The notes: a model not told the origin generated them from the sequence alone. A stretch of DNA of 64,000 nucleotides from Mycolicibacterium sp. lyk4-40-TYG-92 (GCF_030209435.1 NZ_JARVRX010000001.1:744001-808000), one strand, 5' to 3'. Counted from the first letter of the stretch, positions 46,205 to 55,871 are shown. Program-made: numbers and translations.

Positions 46205-47317
46205 ATGACCGACCTGCCGACTTTCGGGGTTGAAGAAGAGTTCCTCCTCGTCGACCCCCATGACGGCGCGCCCGTTCCGCGCAACCAGGCGGTCGCGGAG
46301 TATGCGGCCGCACGTGGTGTGGACCTACAGCTCGAGCTGACCAGGTGCCAGGTCGAGACCACGACCGCCGTGATGAGCACCAGCGATGATCTGCGTGCAG
46401 AACTGACTCGATTGCGTCGCGTCGCCATCGAGTCGGCCGAGGCACAGCGGGCACGGCTGTTGGCTGTCGGGCTACCGCCGACCGTGCCGCACGCGTTCCC
46501 GGTGACCACCAAAGAGCGTTATGGCCGCATCGCCGACCGATTCGGCATGATCGCCCATGAACAGGGCATCTGCGGGTGCCACGTGCATGTCGCCGTGCCC
46601 AACCGGGCGGCCGCCATCGACGTCAGCAACCGGCTCCGGCCCTACCTGCACCTGCTCCTCGCGCTGAGCGCGAACTCGGCGATCTACCGCAACACCGACA
46701 GCGGCTATGCCAGCTTCCGCGGCGTGCTGTGGACGCGCTGGCCGAGCGCCGGGCCCCCGCCGCACTTCGACTCCGTCGAGTCCTACGACGCCGTGACCGA
46801 CGCCCTGACGCGGGCCGGCGCCGTGCTCGACGATGGCATGCTCTATTGGGATGTGCGGCCGTCGGCCAACTTTCCGACTGTCGAGGTACGGGTGGCCGAC
46901 GTGCCGGCAACCGTGGCCGAGACGGTGTTGCTGGCCACGCTCATCCGGGCCGCGGTGATGATGGCGCTGGACGAGAATGAGCGCGGGGAACCCGTTCCGC
47001 GCCTTGCCGATTGGACGCTGCGTGCCGCGCACTGGAAAGCGGCGCATGACGGCCTCGACGGTGACGCGATCGACTTGGCGGGCGACTGTTCGGTGGCGCC
47101 CGCCCGGGTGCTGCTCGCCGGATTCATCGAGCATCTCCGCCCGGCCCTCGAAGCACTCGGTGACTATGACATGGCGCGCGACGAGTTGGCCCGCATCGCC
47201 GAGCAGGGCAACGGGGCCATGCGACAACGCCGGGCTTGGCGAGGGCGCAAAGAGGTCGCCGATGTCATCTCCGAATTAGCCACGGCGACAACGACGTTCG
47301 AACGCTCATTACCGTGA
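46205..47317 (+). CDS. YbdK-type carboxylate-amine ligase (glutamate-cysteine ligase 2 family)
   Basis: The ATG at 46205 gives 370 residues beginning MTDLPTFGVEEEFLLVDPHD, the family hallmark GVEEEF. Also present are ELTRCQVETTT, GCHVHVAVPNR and WDVRPSANFPTVEVRVAD. Proteins of this family ligate an amino acid to an amine or cysteine at the cost of ATP and include weak glutamate-cysteine ligases. The natural substrate here is not known, and mycothiol organisms do not need glutathione. It lies 47 bp downstream of eccB4 on the same strand. Confidence 0.92.
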   Translation: MTDLPTFGVEEEFLLVDPHDGAPVPRNQAVAEYAAARGVDLQLELTRCQVETTTAVMSTSDDLRAELTRLRRVAIESAEAQRARLLAVGLPPTVPHAFPVTTKERYGRIADRFGMIAHEQGICGCHVHVAVPNRAAAIDVSNRLRPYLHLLLALSANSAIYRNTDSGYASFRGVLWTRWPSAGPPPHFDSVESYDAVTDALTRAGAVLDDGMLYWDVRPSANFPTVEVRVADVPATVAETVLLATLIRAAVMMALDENERGEPVPRLADWTLRAAHWKAAHDGLDGDAIDLAGDCSVAPARVLLAGFIEHLRPALEALGDYDMARDELARIAEQGNGAMRQRRAWRGRKEVADVISELATATTTFERSLP

Positions 47318-47394
47318 CCGTCGGTGGCGCACCGCAATGCTGACGAAGGATGCCGACACGGACAAGATGCGTCAGCGGTTGCTCGTACGGATGT

Positions 47395-48063
47395 TCATGC
47401 GATTGTGGGTCGTTCGACGATCAGGTTGGCGCCGAAAGCCACCAGAACCAGCCCACTTACACGTAATGTGATGGACGTCGCGACACGGTTCTGCAATGCC
47501 TGCGAGCTTGCGCCGAATAGCGCGATGTAACTGAACAGCGACAGAAGCCCTATAAACGCGAAAAGTAGTCCCAGTGTGAGCGCCTCCGTCGGCCCACTGC
47601 CTGCGTTCATGAACTGGGGTATGACACTGGTGAACACAATCATCGTTTTGGGGTTCGACAAGTCGCATATGACGCCGTCGCGGTAGGCACTCCACGCGCC
47701 AACGGAAATGTGCGTTTTGTCCATCGGCATGGCCCCGGGTTCGGCTGAAGGTACCCGCAAACCCTTCGCAGCTACGCCAGAATCGCCTCGCGCCAGCGCT
47801 AGTCGCAGTCCGACGTAGATAAGGAATGCTGCTCCGGCATACCGAACGATCTCGAACGCCGCTGGGTGCTTGATCAACAACGCAGTCAATCCCGCACATA
47901 ACGCGGCTATCCACAACAGGTCGGCAGTCAAGACTCCCGCGGCTGTTGCGAGTGCATCAGCGCGCCCGCGGGTCATTCTGTGCTTGAGCGTCAACAAAAC
48001 GGCAGGACCTGGAAGCGCAACGAGGACTGTCACCAATGCTACGAACTCAATCAGCGAGGACAT
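47395..48063 (-). CDS. LysE/RhtB-family amino-acid exporter
   Basis: The ATG at 48063 gives 222 residues beginning MSSLIEFVALVTVLVALPGP. The family motif LPGPAVLLTLKHRMTRGRADALATAAG and about six membrane segments are present, with FRLALA-type loop GLRLALARGDS. It likely exports an amino acid or related small molecule. It follows an F420-type oxidoreductase gene on the same strand (76 bp). Third codon positions are less GC-biased than in neighbouring core genes, which suggests acquisition. Confidence 0.88.
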   Translation of the reverse strand: MSSLIEFVALVTVLVALPGPAVLLTLKHRMTRGRADALATAAGVLTADLLWIAALCAGLTALLIKHPAAFEIVRYAGAAFLIYVGLRLALARGDSGVAAKGLRVPSAEPGAMPMDKTHISVGAWSAYRDGVICDLSNPKTMIVFTSVIPQFMNAGSGPTEALTLGLLFAFIGLLSLFSYIALFGASSQALQNRVATSITLRVSGLVLVAFGANLIVERPTIA

Positions 48064-48139
48064 GCGTCGCTCCTTTCGCGCTGATGGAGGCTTCCTGGCA
48101 TGCGGGCGACCACGCGCGGTCCTTGAAGCTGTGGGGATT

Positions 48140-48976
48140 TCACGTCGTGAGGGCGGCAAAGCGATCGAGTGTGCGCAGCGTTGTGTCACGGGAAGCTACC
48201 GGTAGCAGCGCCAGCAGAACACGGTGTACGCCGAGGTTGGCGCGGCGTTGGATATCACCGGGCTGCGGGTCAAGGATGACCGAGGTGACCGGAACCGGCG
48301 CCCGGCCGTGTCGTTCTGCCAGCACGCCGAGTTCGCTCATCCCTTTCTGCAACTCCGCCAGCTCAAGCATGGTCGGTGGCATCCAGCCATCTGCGTGGGC
48401 GAGTACCCGCTTGGGGGTGGACGGACCCCAACCCCCTAGCCAGATCGGTGGGTGCGGAACCTGGACGGGTTTGGGCCACGAATAGATTGGGTCGAACGCC
48501 ACGTACTTGCCGTGAAACTCGGCTTGCTCTTCAGTCCAGATCTTCTTCACCGCTTGAATTCGCTCGGTTTGCAAGGCGGTGCGAGTCCGCGGATCGGTCC
48601 CGTGGTTGCGCATCTCCTCGCGGAGCCACCCAACGCCGATTCCCAGTTCCAGGCGCCCGCCCGACGCCCGGTCCAGCGTCGCGGTTTCTTTGGCGAACGT
48701 GATCGGGTCGCGCTGCGCAAGCAGTGTCACAGCTGTCCCGATCTTCAGGTCTGTAGTCGTCGCGGCGGCAAAGGAGAGTGCGACGAAGGGGTCGAAGCTG
48801 CGGCGATAGTCGCGAGGAATCTCATCCCATCCGGGGTGGATGGCCCCAATTCTCACCGGGATGTGAGTGTGTTCGGGCACGAACAGGGATTCGAAGCCGC
48901 GTGCCTCGATTTCGACCGCCAGTTCCCCGGGCGCCATGCTCTCATCGGTGATCGAGGTGAAGATTCCCACGTGCAT
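48140..48976 (-). CDS. LLM-class F420-dependent oxidoreductase
   Basis: This 278-residue luciferase-like TIM barrel starts MHVGIFTSITDESMAPGELA. FVPEHTHIPV, FVALSFAAATTTDLKIGTAV, LDRASGGRLELGIGVGWLREE and PPIWLGGWGPSTPKRV match the TIGR03619-type actinobacterial subfamily. It is distinct from the two oxidoreductases at 28.7-30.4 kb. F420 use is inferred. It is probably co-transcribed with the LysE-type exporter. Confidence 0.88.
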   Translation of the reverse strand: MHVGIFTSITDESMAPGELAVEIEARGFESLFVPEHTHIPVRIGAIHPGWDEIPRDYRRSFDPFVALSFAAATTTDLKIGTAVTLLAQRDPITFAKETATLDRASGGRLELGIGVGWLREEMRNHGTDPRTRTALQTERIQAVKKIWTEEQAEFHGKYVAFDPIYSWPKPVQVPHPPIWLGGWGPSTPKRVLAHADGWMPPTMLELAELQKGMSELGVLAERHGRAPVPVTSVILDPQPGDIQRRANLGVHRVLLALLPVASRDTTLRTLDRFAALTT

Positions 48977-49092
48977 ACAATTCTCCCTACATCGTCCGCC
49001 CCGTGCGCGGCCCGAACGGCTCCGAGGACGGGTGAAATCTGATGGCAGCCGAAAAGTGGCCGCCTCTAATCGTTTTGGGTCGAACGCCCCTG

Positions 49093-49923
49093 CTAGTCGG
49101 GCGACAGGTCGGCGGCAAGACGGCCCAGCAGTTCAAGGCTGTCAGCGTCGGCGCTTCCTTGTTCTGCGGAGTAGATGAGTAGCTGTTGTCCGGGTGCGTC
49201 GCCGACGGAGAAGGTGTCGTATCGAAGACTCATTTCACCGACCCGGCTGTGCCGAAATCGTTTGGTGCCACTGGTGCGCGGACGGACGTCGTGTCGCATC
49301 CAGACGAAGGTAAAAGCATCGCTTTGAATCGTCAGCTCGCCGACCACTTCAGCGATGCGGGGGTCGTCACGGAACTTGGCCGACGCCGCCCGCAGATTGC
49401 GGACGGTATCGCGGGCAACCTCGTCCCAGTCCACGTAGAACTCCACACCGATGGGATCGAGGAAAACCATGTAGGCGAGGTTGTCCACCCCGGAATGATC
49501 GCTGTACAAAGCGCGCGCACAGACGTTCATCGCGAGAACATCCAAGGCCGGACTGACCACTAAAGCCGGGGCGTGCACGACGTCATTGACGATTCTGAGC
49601 GTCCCCTCGCTGGCTTCACGCACTACGGGAACTCTGCTGAGCGACGTCGCCGTATGGGCGAGGTTAGTCAAATGTTCTTCGCCATGCGCGTCCAACTGGA
49701 GGGCACGCGAAATCGCCTGCAGCACTTGATCTGATGGATGCTGTTCACGCCCTTGCTCAAGCCGGGTGTAGTAGTCGGTGCTGACGCCGGCAAGCTCTGC
49801 GACTTCTTGCCGGCGCAGACCCGATACTCGGCGCGGCAGGTCGGCCGGTACTCCCGCCTGCCGCGGCGACAGAGAGGCGCGACGGGCCCTCAAGAAGGCG
49901 CCCAACTCATTTCGCCGATCCAT
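49093..49923 (-). CDS. XRE/MmyB-like transcriptional regulator
   Basis: The ATG at 49923 gives 276 residues beginning MDRRNELGAFLRARRASLSP. The helix-turn-helix is RRQEVAELAGVSTDYYTRLE. A MmyB-like ligand-binding domain (PAS-like fold) follows, including FLDPIGVEFYVDWDEVARDT. Such regulators commonly sit divergent to a short-chain dehydrogenase gene that they control, as here (SDR at 50134). The inducer is unknown. Confidence 0.9.
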   Translation of the reverse strand: MDRRNELGAFLRARRASLSPRQAGVPADLPRRVSGLRRQEVAELAGVSTDYYTRLEQGREQHPSDQVLQAISRALQLDAHGEEHLTNLAHTATSLSRVPVVREASEGTLRIVNDVVHAPALVVSPALDVLAMNVCARALYSDHSGVDNLAYMVFLDPIGVEFYVDWDEVARDTVRNLRAASAKFRDDPRIAEVVGELTIQSDAFTFVWMRHDVRPRTSGTKRFRHSRVGEMSLRYDTFSVGDAPGQQLLIYSAEQGSADADSLELLGRLAADLSPD

Positions 49924-50133
49924 GTCTTCAACGTACGCATAGTGACTTGTCTTAACCAGGGTGCACGACACCCAGCTTTGGTCTGACGTATTCGAAAGAT
50001 TCCGCAGGTGCTGGGAGGTCTGACTGGGAGTGCCGCACCCTCCCGCGGTGACAACGGCGTACCTACGGTGAAAAGAGGTTTGTTGTCCGCGGGTTGTACT
50101 TCACAGGCCGCGCGCGTTGGAGAGGAAGCGAAT

Positions 50134-50886
50134 TTGACCAGACTTTTGCAGGGGAAGACCGCACTCGTCACGGGAGCATCGAAAGGTATTGGAGCGGCTA
50201 TTGCACGTGACCTGTCGTCTGCAGGAGCACACGTTGCCGTGCACTACTCCTCAAGCAGCAGTGGCGCCGAACAGGTCGTTGAGTCGATAAATCATGCAGG
50301 TGGGCATGCATTTTCGATACAGGCCAACATCGCGGACCCAGAGAGCGTCAAGGCTATGTTCGTCGAACTGAGAGGGCGGATCGAAAATCTCGATATTCTC
50401 GTCAACAACGCCGGAATATACGAGATGGGCGCAATTGAATCAGTGACCCCGGATGAATTTCAGCGTCAGTTCGGGTTGAATGTGTTCGGGCTGGCCATCA
50501 CCATCAGGGAAGCACTTGACGGATTGTTGCAGGACGGTTCGAGCATCGTAAATATCGGATCCAGCGTGTCCAGCTTCACGCCGGCTGATTCCCTTGTGTA
50601 TACCGCCTCCAAGGGGGCGGTGGACGCGATAACCGGCACGCTGTCAAAGGAACTGGGCCCGCGCCGGATTCGGGTGAATTCGGTCAATCCTGGATTGACC
50701 GTTACTGATGGGATGCACGCGAGCGCATTCTCCAGCCATCAGTTCCGCAGTGAGATCGAGAAGATCACTCCGCTTGGTCGCATCGGTGTGCCCGAGGACG
50801 TCGCGCCTGCGGTGACGTTCCTGGCCTCTGACTCTGCCTCATGGATCACGGGCGAAATCCTTGTCGTCGGCGGAGGTTTGGCGTAG
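50134..50886 (+). CDS. Short-chain dehydrogenase/reductase
   Basis: The start is put at TTG 50134 because GAGAGGAAG lies just upstream and the domain begins at once (LTRLLQGKTALVTGASKGIG); this gives 250 residues. In-frame starts further upstream would add unrelated sequence. The Rossmann NAD(P) motif TGASKGIG, the structural NNAG in ILVNNAGIYEM, catalytic Ser in NIGSSVSSF and Y-x3-K (VYTASKGAV) are intact. The substrate is unknown. ATA and AAT codons are more frequent than in core genes, consistent with transfer. Confidence 0.88.
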   Translation: MTRLLQGKTALVTGASKGIGAAIARDLSSAGAHVAVHYSSSSSGAEQVVESINHAGGHAFSIQANIADPESVKAMFVELRGRIENLDILVNNAGIYEMGAIESVTPDEFQRQFGLNVFGLAITIREALDGLLQDGSSIVNIGSSVSSFTPADSLVYTASKGAVDAITGTLSKELGPRRIRVNSVNPGLTVTDGMHASAFSSHQFRSEIEKITPLGRIGVPEDVAPAVTFLASDSASWITGEILVVGGGLA

Positions 50887-51000
50887 CCGCGTGTGATGCG
50901 TTGCCGTCCAATAGGCCAGGGACCGGCGACATCCTGGAGCGCGGTCATACGAAGCGAATCACCCGACGTTGTCGACGGGCAGACGCGGGTAGGTCCCGGT

Positions 51001-51492
51001 TCATTGCGCCGGTGCCAGGGGCCGCGGCGGTTCGTCGATGAAGATCGGTCTGATCCAGGCCACGTTGTCTACGGTCAGACGTGCGGTGCAAGCACTGCAT
51101 GATTCCCCGGTGTCGCTTTGCGAACCGCATTCGCGACAGATGATGCTCAGACGTCGGTTTGGTTGCTTGCTCGGCGTGTTCTGCTGCGCCCAGATCGAGT
51201 ACGCATGCAACACCGGAAGCGCGTCTGCTGCGGATTGTGTCGGGTGGTACTCGTATCGTGTACGGCCACCGTCCCGATACGGGATCCGTTGGGCAAGCCC
51301 GTTCGCAACCATCTTCTTGAGCCGGTCGGCGAGCACGTTGTCAGCTGCCTCGACGTGCTCGCGAATCTCATCGAAGCGATGAATGCCCGACAATAGTTCG
51401 CGAAGAATCAATAGCACCCAAGGGTCGCCGATCTCGTTGATACCTCTGGCGATTGGGCAGGGGCGTGTTGACCAGTCGGATCGAAGGACCAT
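51001..51492 (-). CDS. HxlR-family regulator with C-terminal zinc ribbon
   Basis: The start is ATG 51492 (163 residues), supported by GGAGAG 5 bp upstream and by avoiding overlap with the EamA gene; the frame is open to 51612. The HxlR winged helix spans CPIARGINEIGDPWVLLILR, FDEIREHVEAADNVLADRLK and YEYHPTQSAADAL. The C-terminus adds a zinc ribbon CRECGSQSDTGESCSAC, less usual in the family. It lies 34 bp downstream of an EamA transporter in one operon, which it probably regulates. Confidence 0.88.
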   Translation of the reverse strand: MVLRSDWSTRPCPIARGINEIGDPWVLLILRELLSGIHRFDEIREHVEAADNVLADRLKKMVANGLAQRIPYRDGGRTRYEYHPTQSAADALPVLHAYSIWAQQNTPSKQPNRRLSIICRECGSQSDTGESCSACTARLTVDNVAWIRPIFIDEPPRPLAPAQ

Positions 51493-51526
51493 GATTCTCT
51501 CCATCAGTGCGGTGTATCGAAAGGTG

Positions 51527-52474
51527 TTAGCTCGAGGCGACCGGATCGACGATTTCGTCCTGGCCGATGGATGGTTGGATGTTTTGTGCTCGTCTTCGGG
51601 GGAGTCGTCCATGGTTCAACAGGACCACGCCGAGCAACACGATCACACCACCGACGCCTTCGCTGACCATTGGTGTCTCGTGTAGCCAGACATACGAGAG
51701 AATGACCGCGATCGGGGGAACCAGATACAGGAACGACGTTGTCGCGGCCACGGTCAGTCGTGACAACGCATATCCCCACAACGCATAGCCCAGCGCTGAT
51801 GGCAGTGCTCCGAGGTATGCGGCCGCCAGCCAGGCTGATCCGCTCGCGGAAACCATGTTCGCCCAGGCCCACGGCGTCATCAGAAGGGTGATGACGGTGC
51901 CAGAGAACGTGGAGTAGATGGCTACTTCCAATCCTGTATACGTGCTCAGGAGCGGCCTGGTGAGAGGGATGTAAATTCCTAGAAGCAGACCTGCCAAGAC
52001 AATGATCCACACTGCCGATGACAAAGCAATTCCCGCGCGCGCGAAGCACACGACCGCCACACCCGACACGGCTACCGCGCTGCCGATCATCGTCATCAAG
52101 GATGGCTTCTCCCGGAGCAACCATGCTGCGATCGTGACGCTGACGATGGGCGAGGCTGAAACGATCATGCTGGTGGTGCCGGCTGGTACATAGAGCTCAC
52201 CCCAATTGAGCAGTAGCTGATACGCCGCCATCCCCACAATGCCGCAGCTGATGATCAGGGGCAGGTCGGCGGCACGGGGAAGGCGCGCGCCGCGCCATGC
52301 TCCGATCGCGACCAGGGTCGCCGTCGCGATCAGCAATCGCCCCAGCGTCAAGCCGACAACCCCGAGTTCCGGTGCGGCGACGCGGATTGCAGGGAAGGCG
52401 CTCGCCCACAGGACTGCGACGCACAGCCCGGTGATCCATCCCAGGGTGTTTCCGTCCCGTTTTGGTGTGGTCAT
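51527..52474 (-). CDS. EamA-family (DMT superfamily) transporter
   Basis: This 315-residue protein with ten membrane segments starts MTTPKRDGNTLGWITGLCVA. WASAFPAIRVAAPELGVVGL in helix 1 and the repeated half WLAAAYLGALPSALGYALWG are typical of EamA exporters. It leads a two-gene unit with the HxlR regulator. The substrate is unknown; drug/metabolite efflux is typical of HxlR-linked members. Possible operators lie upstream at 52514-52562. Confidence 0.88.
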   Translation of the reverse strand: MTTPKRDGNTLGWITGLCVAVLWASAFPAIRVAAPELGVVGLTLGRLLIATATLVAIGAWRGARLPRAADLPLIISCGIVGMAAYQLLLNWGELYVPAGTTSMIVSASPIVSVTIAAWLLREKPSLMTMIGSAVAVSGVAVVCFARAGIALSSAVWIIVLAGLLLGIYIPLTRPLLSTYTGLEVAIYSTFSGTVITLLMTPWAWANMVSASGSAWLAAAYLGALPSALGYALWGYALSRLTVAATTSFLYLVPPIAVILSYVWLHETPMVSEGVGGVIVLLGVVLLNHGRLPRRRAQNIQPSIGQDEIVDPVASS

Positions 52475-52513
52475 GTCTCCGCTTCCCCCCGGGCCATAGA
52501 TGGCTTGCTTAAG

Positions 52514-52562
52514 GCAAGTCAGAATGACCGTAGCAGACGCTGGCTACTTTTATGCAAGTCAG
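52514..52562. promoter_or_regulatory. Direct repeats GCAAGTCAG, candidate operator of EamA-HxlR unit
   Basis: GCAAGTCAG occurs at 52514-52522 and 52554-52562, exactly 40 bp apart (about four helical turns). The first overlaps a near-dyad around TTAA (52504-52518). It lies 40-90 bp upstream of the transporter start and could bind the HxlR protein. Confidence 0.35.
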
Positions 52563-52645
52563 CTTCTGCGCACACCCGAACCGCGCCGCCGTTGGGAGGG
52601 CGTGAGCGTCCGGGTCCGTCCGCGCCGGTGACTACTCATGGCCTA

Positions 52646-53560
52646 TCAGCCGAGCGATGCGCGTGTTGCGAGCGTTTTCGACGCTGGAGAGGTGTCGGCG
52701 GCCTCGTGCCAGTCGGGGGTTTGGATGCACCCGCCGTACATCGGCAGGTGAATTCGTGTGCCGTAGCGGGCCAACTGATCCCACGGTCTGTTGAGGCCGA
52801 AGGTGCCGTTGGCGCGGATGCGGGAGACCGTGTCGAGATCGAGCGTGTCGATGAGTACTTCCTCGCCCGAGCCGGCCTGTTGGCGAATGATCCCCTCCGG
52901 GTCGACGATGGCGCTGGCCCCGACTCCGGCAGGGTCGGCGGCGTTGACGTTGATCACGTAAAGTTGGTTGGTCCAGGCGTTGGCGCGGGCGCAAACCAGT
53001 TCCATTTCGCGGTCGCGTGTCGTGGTCAGGGTCGGCTGAATGATGGCTTCGGCGCCCATCCAAGCCAGTTGGCGGGCGGTCTCCGGGAAGGAGCCGTCGT
53101 AGCAGATTGCCAGGCCGATCCGACCGACCGTGGGGATATCGAAGACGATGAACTCGTGGCCGGGGGTGGTCTGTTCGAAGGGCTGCCAGGGAAAGACCTT
53201 GCGGTACCGGGCGACGATTTCACCGCGCGGCGATATAGCCAGGGCGGTGTTGTAGATGCGCTCGTCGTCGCGTTCGTAGATGCTGCCCGGAATCAGCCAC
53301 AGTCGAGTTTCCTTGGCCAGGGCCCGGATTCGGTCGATGTGCGAAGTGTCGAGCGGCCACGCGGTATGGCTCATCCAGTCTTTCCGGGCTTGGAGCAGAG
53401 GTGCCTCGGCGGCGAGGAACAGCTCGGGGACGACGGCGAGTTCGATGTGCGGGAACGTGTCCCGCGCCGCGCGGATCTGGTCGGCGAAAAGTTGCCAGGT
53501 GGCGTCCAGATCGAAGGGGATCGGAGCGCTTTGGATGGCGGCGATGGTCAGGGTACGCAT
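52646..53560 (-). CDS. Nitrilase-superfamily carbon-nitrogen hydrolase
   Basis: The ATG at 53560 (304 residues) has GAGGA 6 bp upstream; an ATG at 53566 that overlaps the permease stop is the alternative. The catalytic triad is E46 in LAVVPELFLA, K121 in ARYRKVFPW and C153 in GLAICYDGSFPE. The family hydrolyses nitriles, amides or N-carbamoyl compounds. It lies directly downstream of an APC permease under likely TetR control, so it probably degrades an imported nitrogen compound (inference). Confidence 0.9.
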   Translation of the reverse strand: MRTLTIAAIQSAPIPFDLDATWQLFADQIRAARDTFPHIELAVVPELFLAAEAPLLQARKDWMSHTAWPLDTSHIDRIRALAKETRLWLIPGSIYERDDERIYNTALAISPRGEIVARYRKVFPWQPFEQTTPGHEFIVFDIPTVGRIGLAICYDGSFPETARQLAWMGAEAIIQPTLTTTRDREMELVCARANAWTNQLYVINVNAADPAGVGASAIVDPEGIIRQQAGSGEEVLIDTLDLDTVSRIRANGTFGLNRPWDQLARYGTRIHLPMYGGCIQTPDWHEAADTSPASKTLATRASLG

Positions 53561-53562
53561 GA

Positions 53563-55071
53563 TCATTCCTCGGTGATGGGCGGTTCGGTGACTGCTGTAC
53601 GGCCGCTGCGGAAGAAGGAATGCAAGCGGAGACGCGCGAGCATCATCACGATCGCGCCGATGACGATGGAGCCGATGCCCAGGAGAAAGACGCCGCCGAT
53701 GCCGTGGAACGACGTGCCGCCGTAGTGGGGGTCGAGCGTGTCGTGAGTGCTGCGGGCGAAGGCCGCGAGCATCATGAGTGCGCCCACCGCCGGCAGCACT
53801 CCTTTGAACAGCAATGCGCGGGTGCCAAGGCGTAGCCGGTGCCGGAAATGCCATACGCAGGCGAGGCCGGTGACGCCGTAATAGAGGGAGATGAGCAGGC
53901 CGATCGAAAGGATGGCGTCGCCGAGGAAGTGCTGCGAGACACCGGTGAGCACGCTGAGCATCACAGCGGTGGCGATACCGAAGAACATCGTGCCGAATGC
54001 CGGCGTGCGGTGTGTGGGGTGGATTCGGGTGAACGCTTTGGGCAGCGCGCCGTGGCTGCCCATGGACAAGGTGGCACGGGGACTGCTCACCAGGCAGGTC
54101 AGCAGGGCCGAGATCGCCGAGACGCAGATCGCCAATTGGACCACCTTGGCCAACGCAGTTCCGAGCACCGGGCGGCCGAGGGTGGCCAGTACGTCGGCCG
54201 CGTTGTCGGGGTTGCCCAGGCCCAACCCTGTGGTGCCGGTGCCGGCGAAACTGATTGCGGCGAACGCGGTGAAAAGATAGGTGCCCAACAGCACCAGAGT
54301 TGAGATAACCGCGGCTCTACCCGGGGTGTGTTTACTGTCCACGGTTTCCTCGTTGACGGTGATGAGCGCATCCCAACCCCAGTAGATGAACAGGCACAGC
54401 AGCACCGCTTCGGCGGCCGGTCCCAGTCCGCCGAGCGCAAAAGGGTTGAGCCAGGCCAAATGTGGCGGCTCGGCGCTCCCACGTGCGAAAGCGGCAATGC
54501 CGAAACCGAAAAGGGCGACCAGTTGCAGCACGAGCAGTAGGTATTGAACACCGGCGGCCAGCTTCAGGCCGCGGTACGCGACGGCGGTGACGGTGGCCAG
54601 GATCAGGATGGCGGTGACGAGTACCGCCGTGCCGTCTGCGGCGAGCGAACCCAGGCCGACCAGACCCAGAAGGTACGTGGCACCGACCTTCGCCAGCGCG
54701 CTCATCGCGATCAGCGTGGCGATTTGCACCACCCAGCCTCCGCAGAGCCACCCCGCATACGGTCCGAACGCCCGGGTAGTCCAGACGAACGTGGTCCCGC
54801 AGTCTGGCATCTCCCGGTTCAGTTCACGGAATGCGAACGCAGTCAACAGGATCGGTACGAAACCGAGGAGCAGTGAGGCCGGAGCCATATGGCCGACGAC
54901 CATCACCACGAAGCCGAGAGTCACGGCAATGCTGTACGCCGGCGCGACGCTGGCCAGCCCAAGCGTGACCGTGGCAAGCAAGCCGACGGAATTGGTCTGC
55001 AGTCCCTTGCCTCCGGACGGGGGTAACGACGGGTCGGGGCTGGTCTTGGCTACGGCGGGATGGCTCGACAC
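53563..55071 (-). CDS. APC-family amino acid/amine permease
   Basis: This 502-residue protein has about 12-14 membrane segments and starts at GTG 55071 with AAGGAG 5 bp upstream. LGLASVAPAYSIAVTLGFVV and the motif FRELNREMPDCGTTFVWTTR match APC transporters, and IYWGWDALITVNEETVDSKH lies mid-protein. It probably imports an amino acid or amine. The stop overlaps the region of the nitrilase start, giving translational coupling. It is divergent from a TetR regulator. Confidence 0.92.
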   Translation of the reverse strand: MSSHPAVAKTSPDPSLPPSGGKGLQTNSVGLLATVTLGLASVAPAYSIAVTLGFVVMVVGHMAPASLLLGFVPILLTAFAFRELNREMPDCGTTFVWTTRAFGPYAGWLCGGWVVQIATLIAMSALAKVGATYLLGLVGLGSLAADGTAVLVTAILILATVTAVAYRGLKLAAGVQYLLLVLQLVALFGFGIAAFARGSAEPPHLAWLNPFALGGLGPAAEAVLLCLFIYWGWDALITVNEETVDSKHTPGRAAVISTLVLLGTYLFTAFAAISFAGTGTTGLGLGNPDNAADVLATLGRPVLGTALAKVVQLAICVSAISALLTCLVSSPRATLSMGSHGALPKAFTRIHPTHRTPAFGTMFFGIATAVMLSVLTGVSQHFLGDAILSIGLLISLYYGVTGLACVWHFRHRLRLGTRALLFKGVLPAVGALMMLAAFARSTHDTLDPHYGGTSFHGIGGVFLLGIGSIVIGAIVMMLARLRLHSFFRSGRTAVTEPPITEE

Positions 55072-55197
55072 GCAGGCTCCTTGGCACGGTTCGAAATTCG
55101 TTAAATCGGAGTTTAAGAAAAGTGTGGCCTGTTCGTCAACGGTTAATCGACTATGATTTGAATCGCGATATAAACCGAGTCATGCAAAGGAGCCCTG

Positions 55198-55794
55198 GTG
55201 GCACGCAAGCGCGATCAACTGAACCGACGTGCCGAGCTGACCGAGGCCGTCCAACGAGCCGTCCTCGCTCGCGGATTGGAGGGCGTCCGGTTGCGCGACG
55301 TTGCCGAAGAAGCCGGAATCACCCCGGCGGCGGTCCTTTACTACGGTGACCTGGATGCCCTGATCTATCAGACCTATCAGCAGGCCATCGACCGCTTCAG
55401 TGAGGAGCGTGAGGAGCTAGCCGAGCAGTACTCCGACGCGCGCGACCGACTCCGCGTCTGCATTGATGCCGGCGTCGCCAGTGGCCCGGGGGACAGTCTC
55501 GTGCGGCTGCTCTTCGAATACTGGCCGCGGTGCTTGCGTGACCCGCAGGCGGCAGCCCTGGACAGTGCGCTCACTGAGCGACAAATCGCTGTCTACCACA
55601 GGATTCTGGCGATGGGCGAGGCGCAGGGCCACTTCATCCTCACCGACCCGCCGCGCCTGCTCGCCGCCAACCTTGTCGCGCTCGAAGACGGATACCAGAT
55701 GGAAGTTCTGGCGGGTCGCCGCGCACGCCACGACGTAATCGCGGCCCTGTGCAGCTATGCCCGAGCGGCGACGGGCTACGACCCTCGCGGTTGA
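55198..55794 (+). CDS. TetR-family transcriptional regulator
   Basis: GTG 55198 has AAAGGAG 5-6 bp upstream and yields 198 residues. The N-terminal HTH is LEGVRLRDVAEEAGITPAAV followed by LYYGDLDALIYQTYQQAIDR; a BetI-like C-terminal domain follows. It is divergent from the permease/nitrilase unit with 126 bp between starts, so it most likely represses that unit. The intergenic region contains an ATCGCGAT palindrome near 55165 that could be part of an operator. Confidence 0.9.
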   Translation: MARKRDQLNRRAELTEAVQRAVLARGLEGVRLRDVAEEAGITPAAVLYYGDLDALIYQTYQQAIDRFSEEREELAEQYSDARDRLRVCIDAGVASGPGDSLVRLLFEYWPRCLRDPQAAALDSALTERQIAVYHRILAMGEAQGHFILTDPPRLLAANLVALEDGYQMEVLAGRRARHDVIAALCSYARAATGYDPRG

Positions 55795-55871
55795 TGTGAC
55801 AATCTACCGATCATGGCGAACACGGGCGGCCGCTGGCGTTTCATCGCTCTTCGTAGTCGCGAAGAAGTCGA

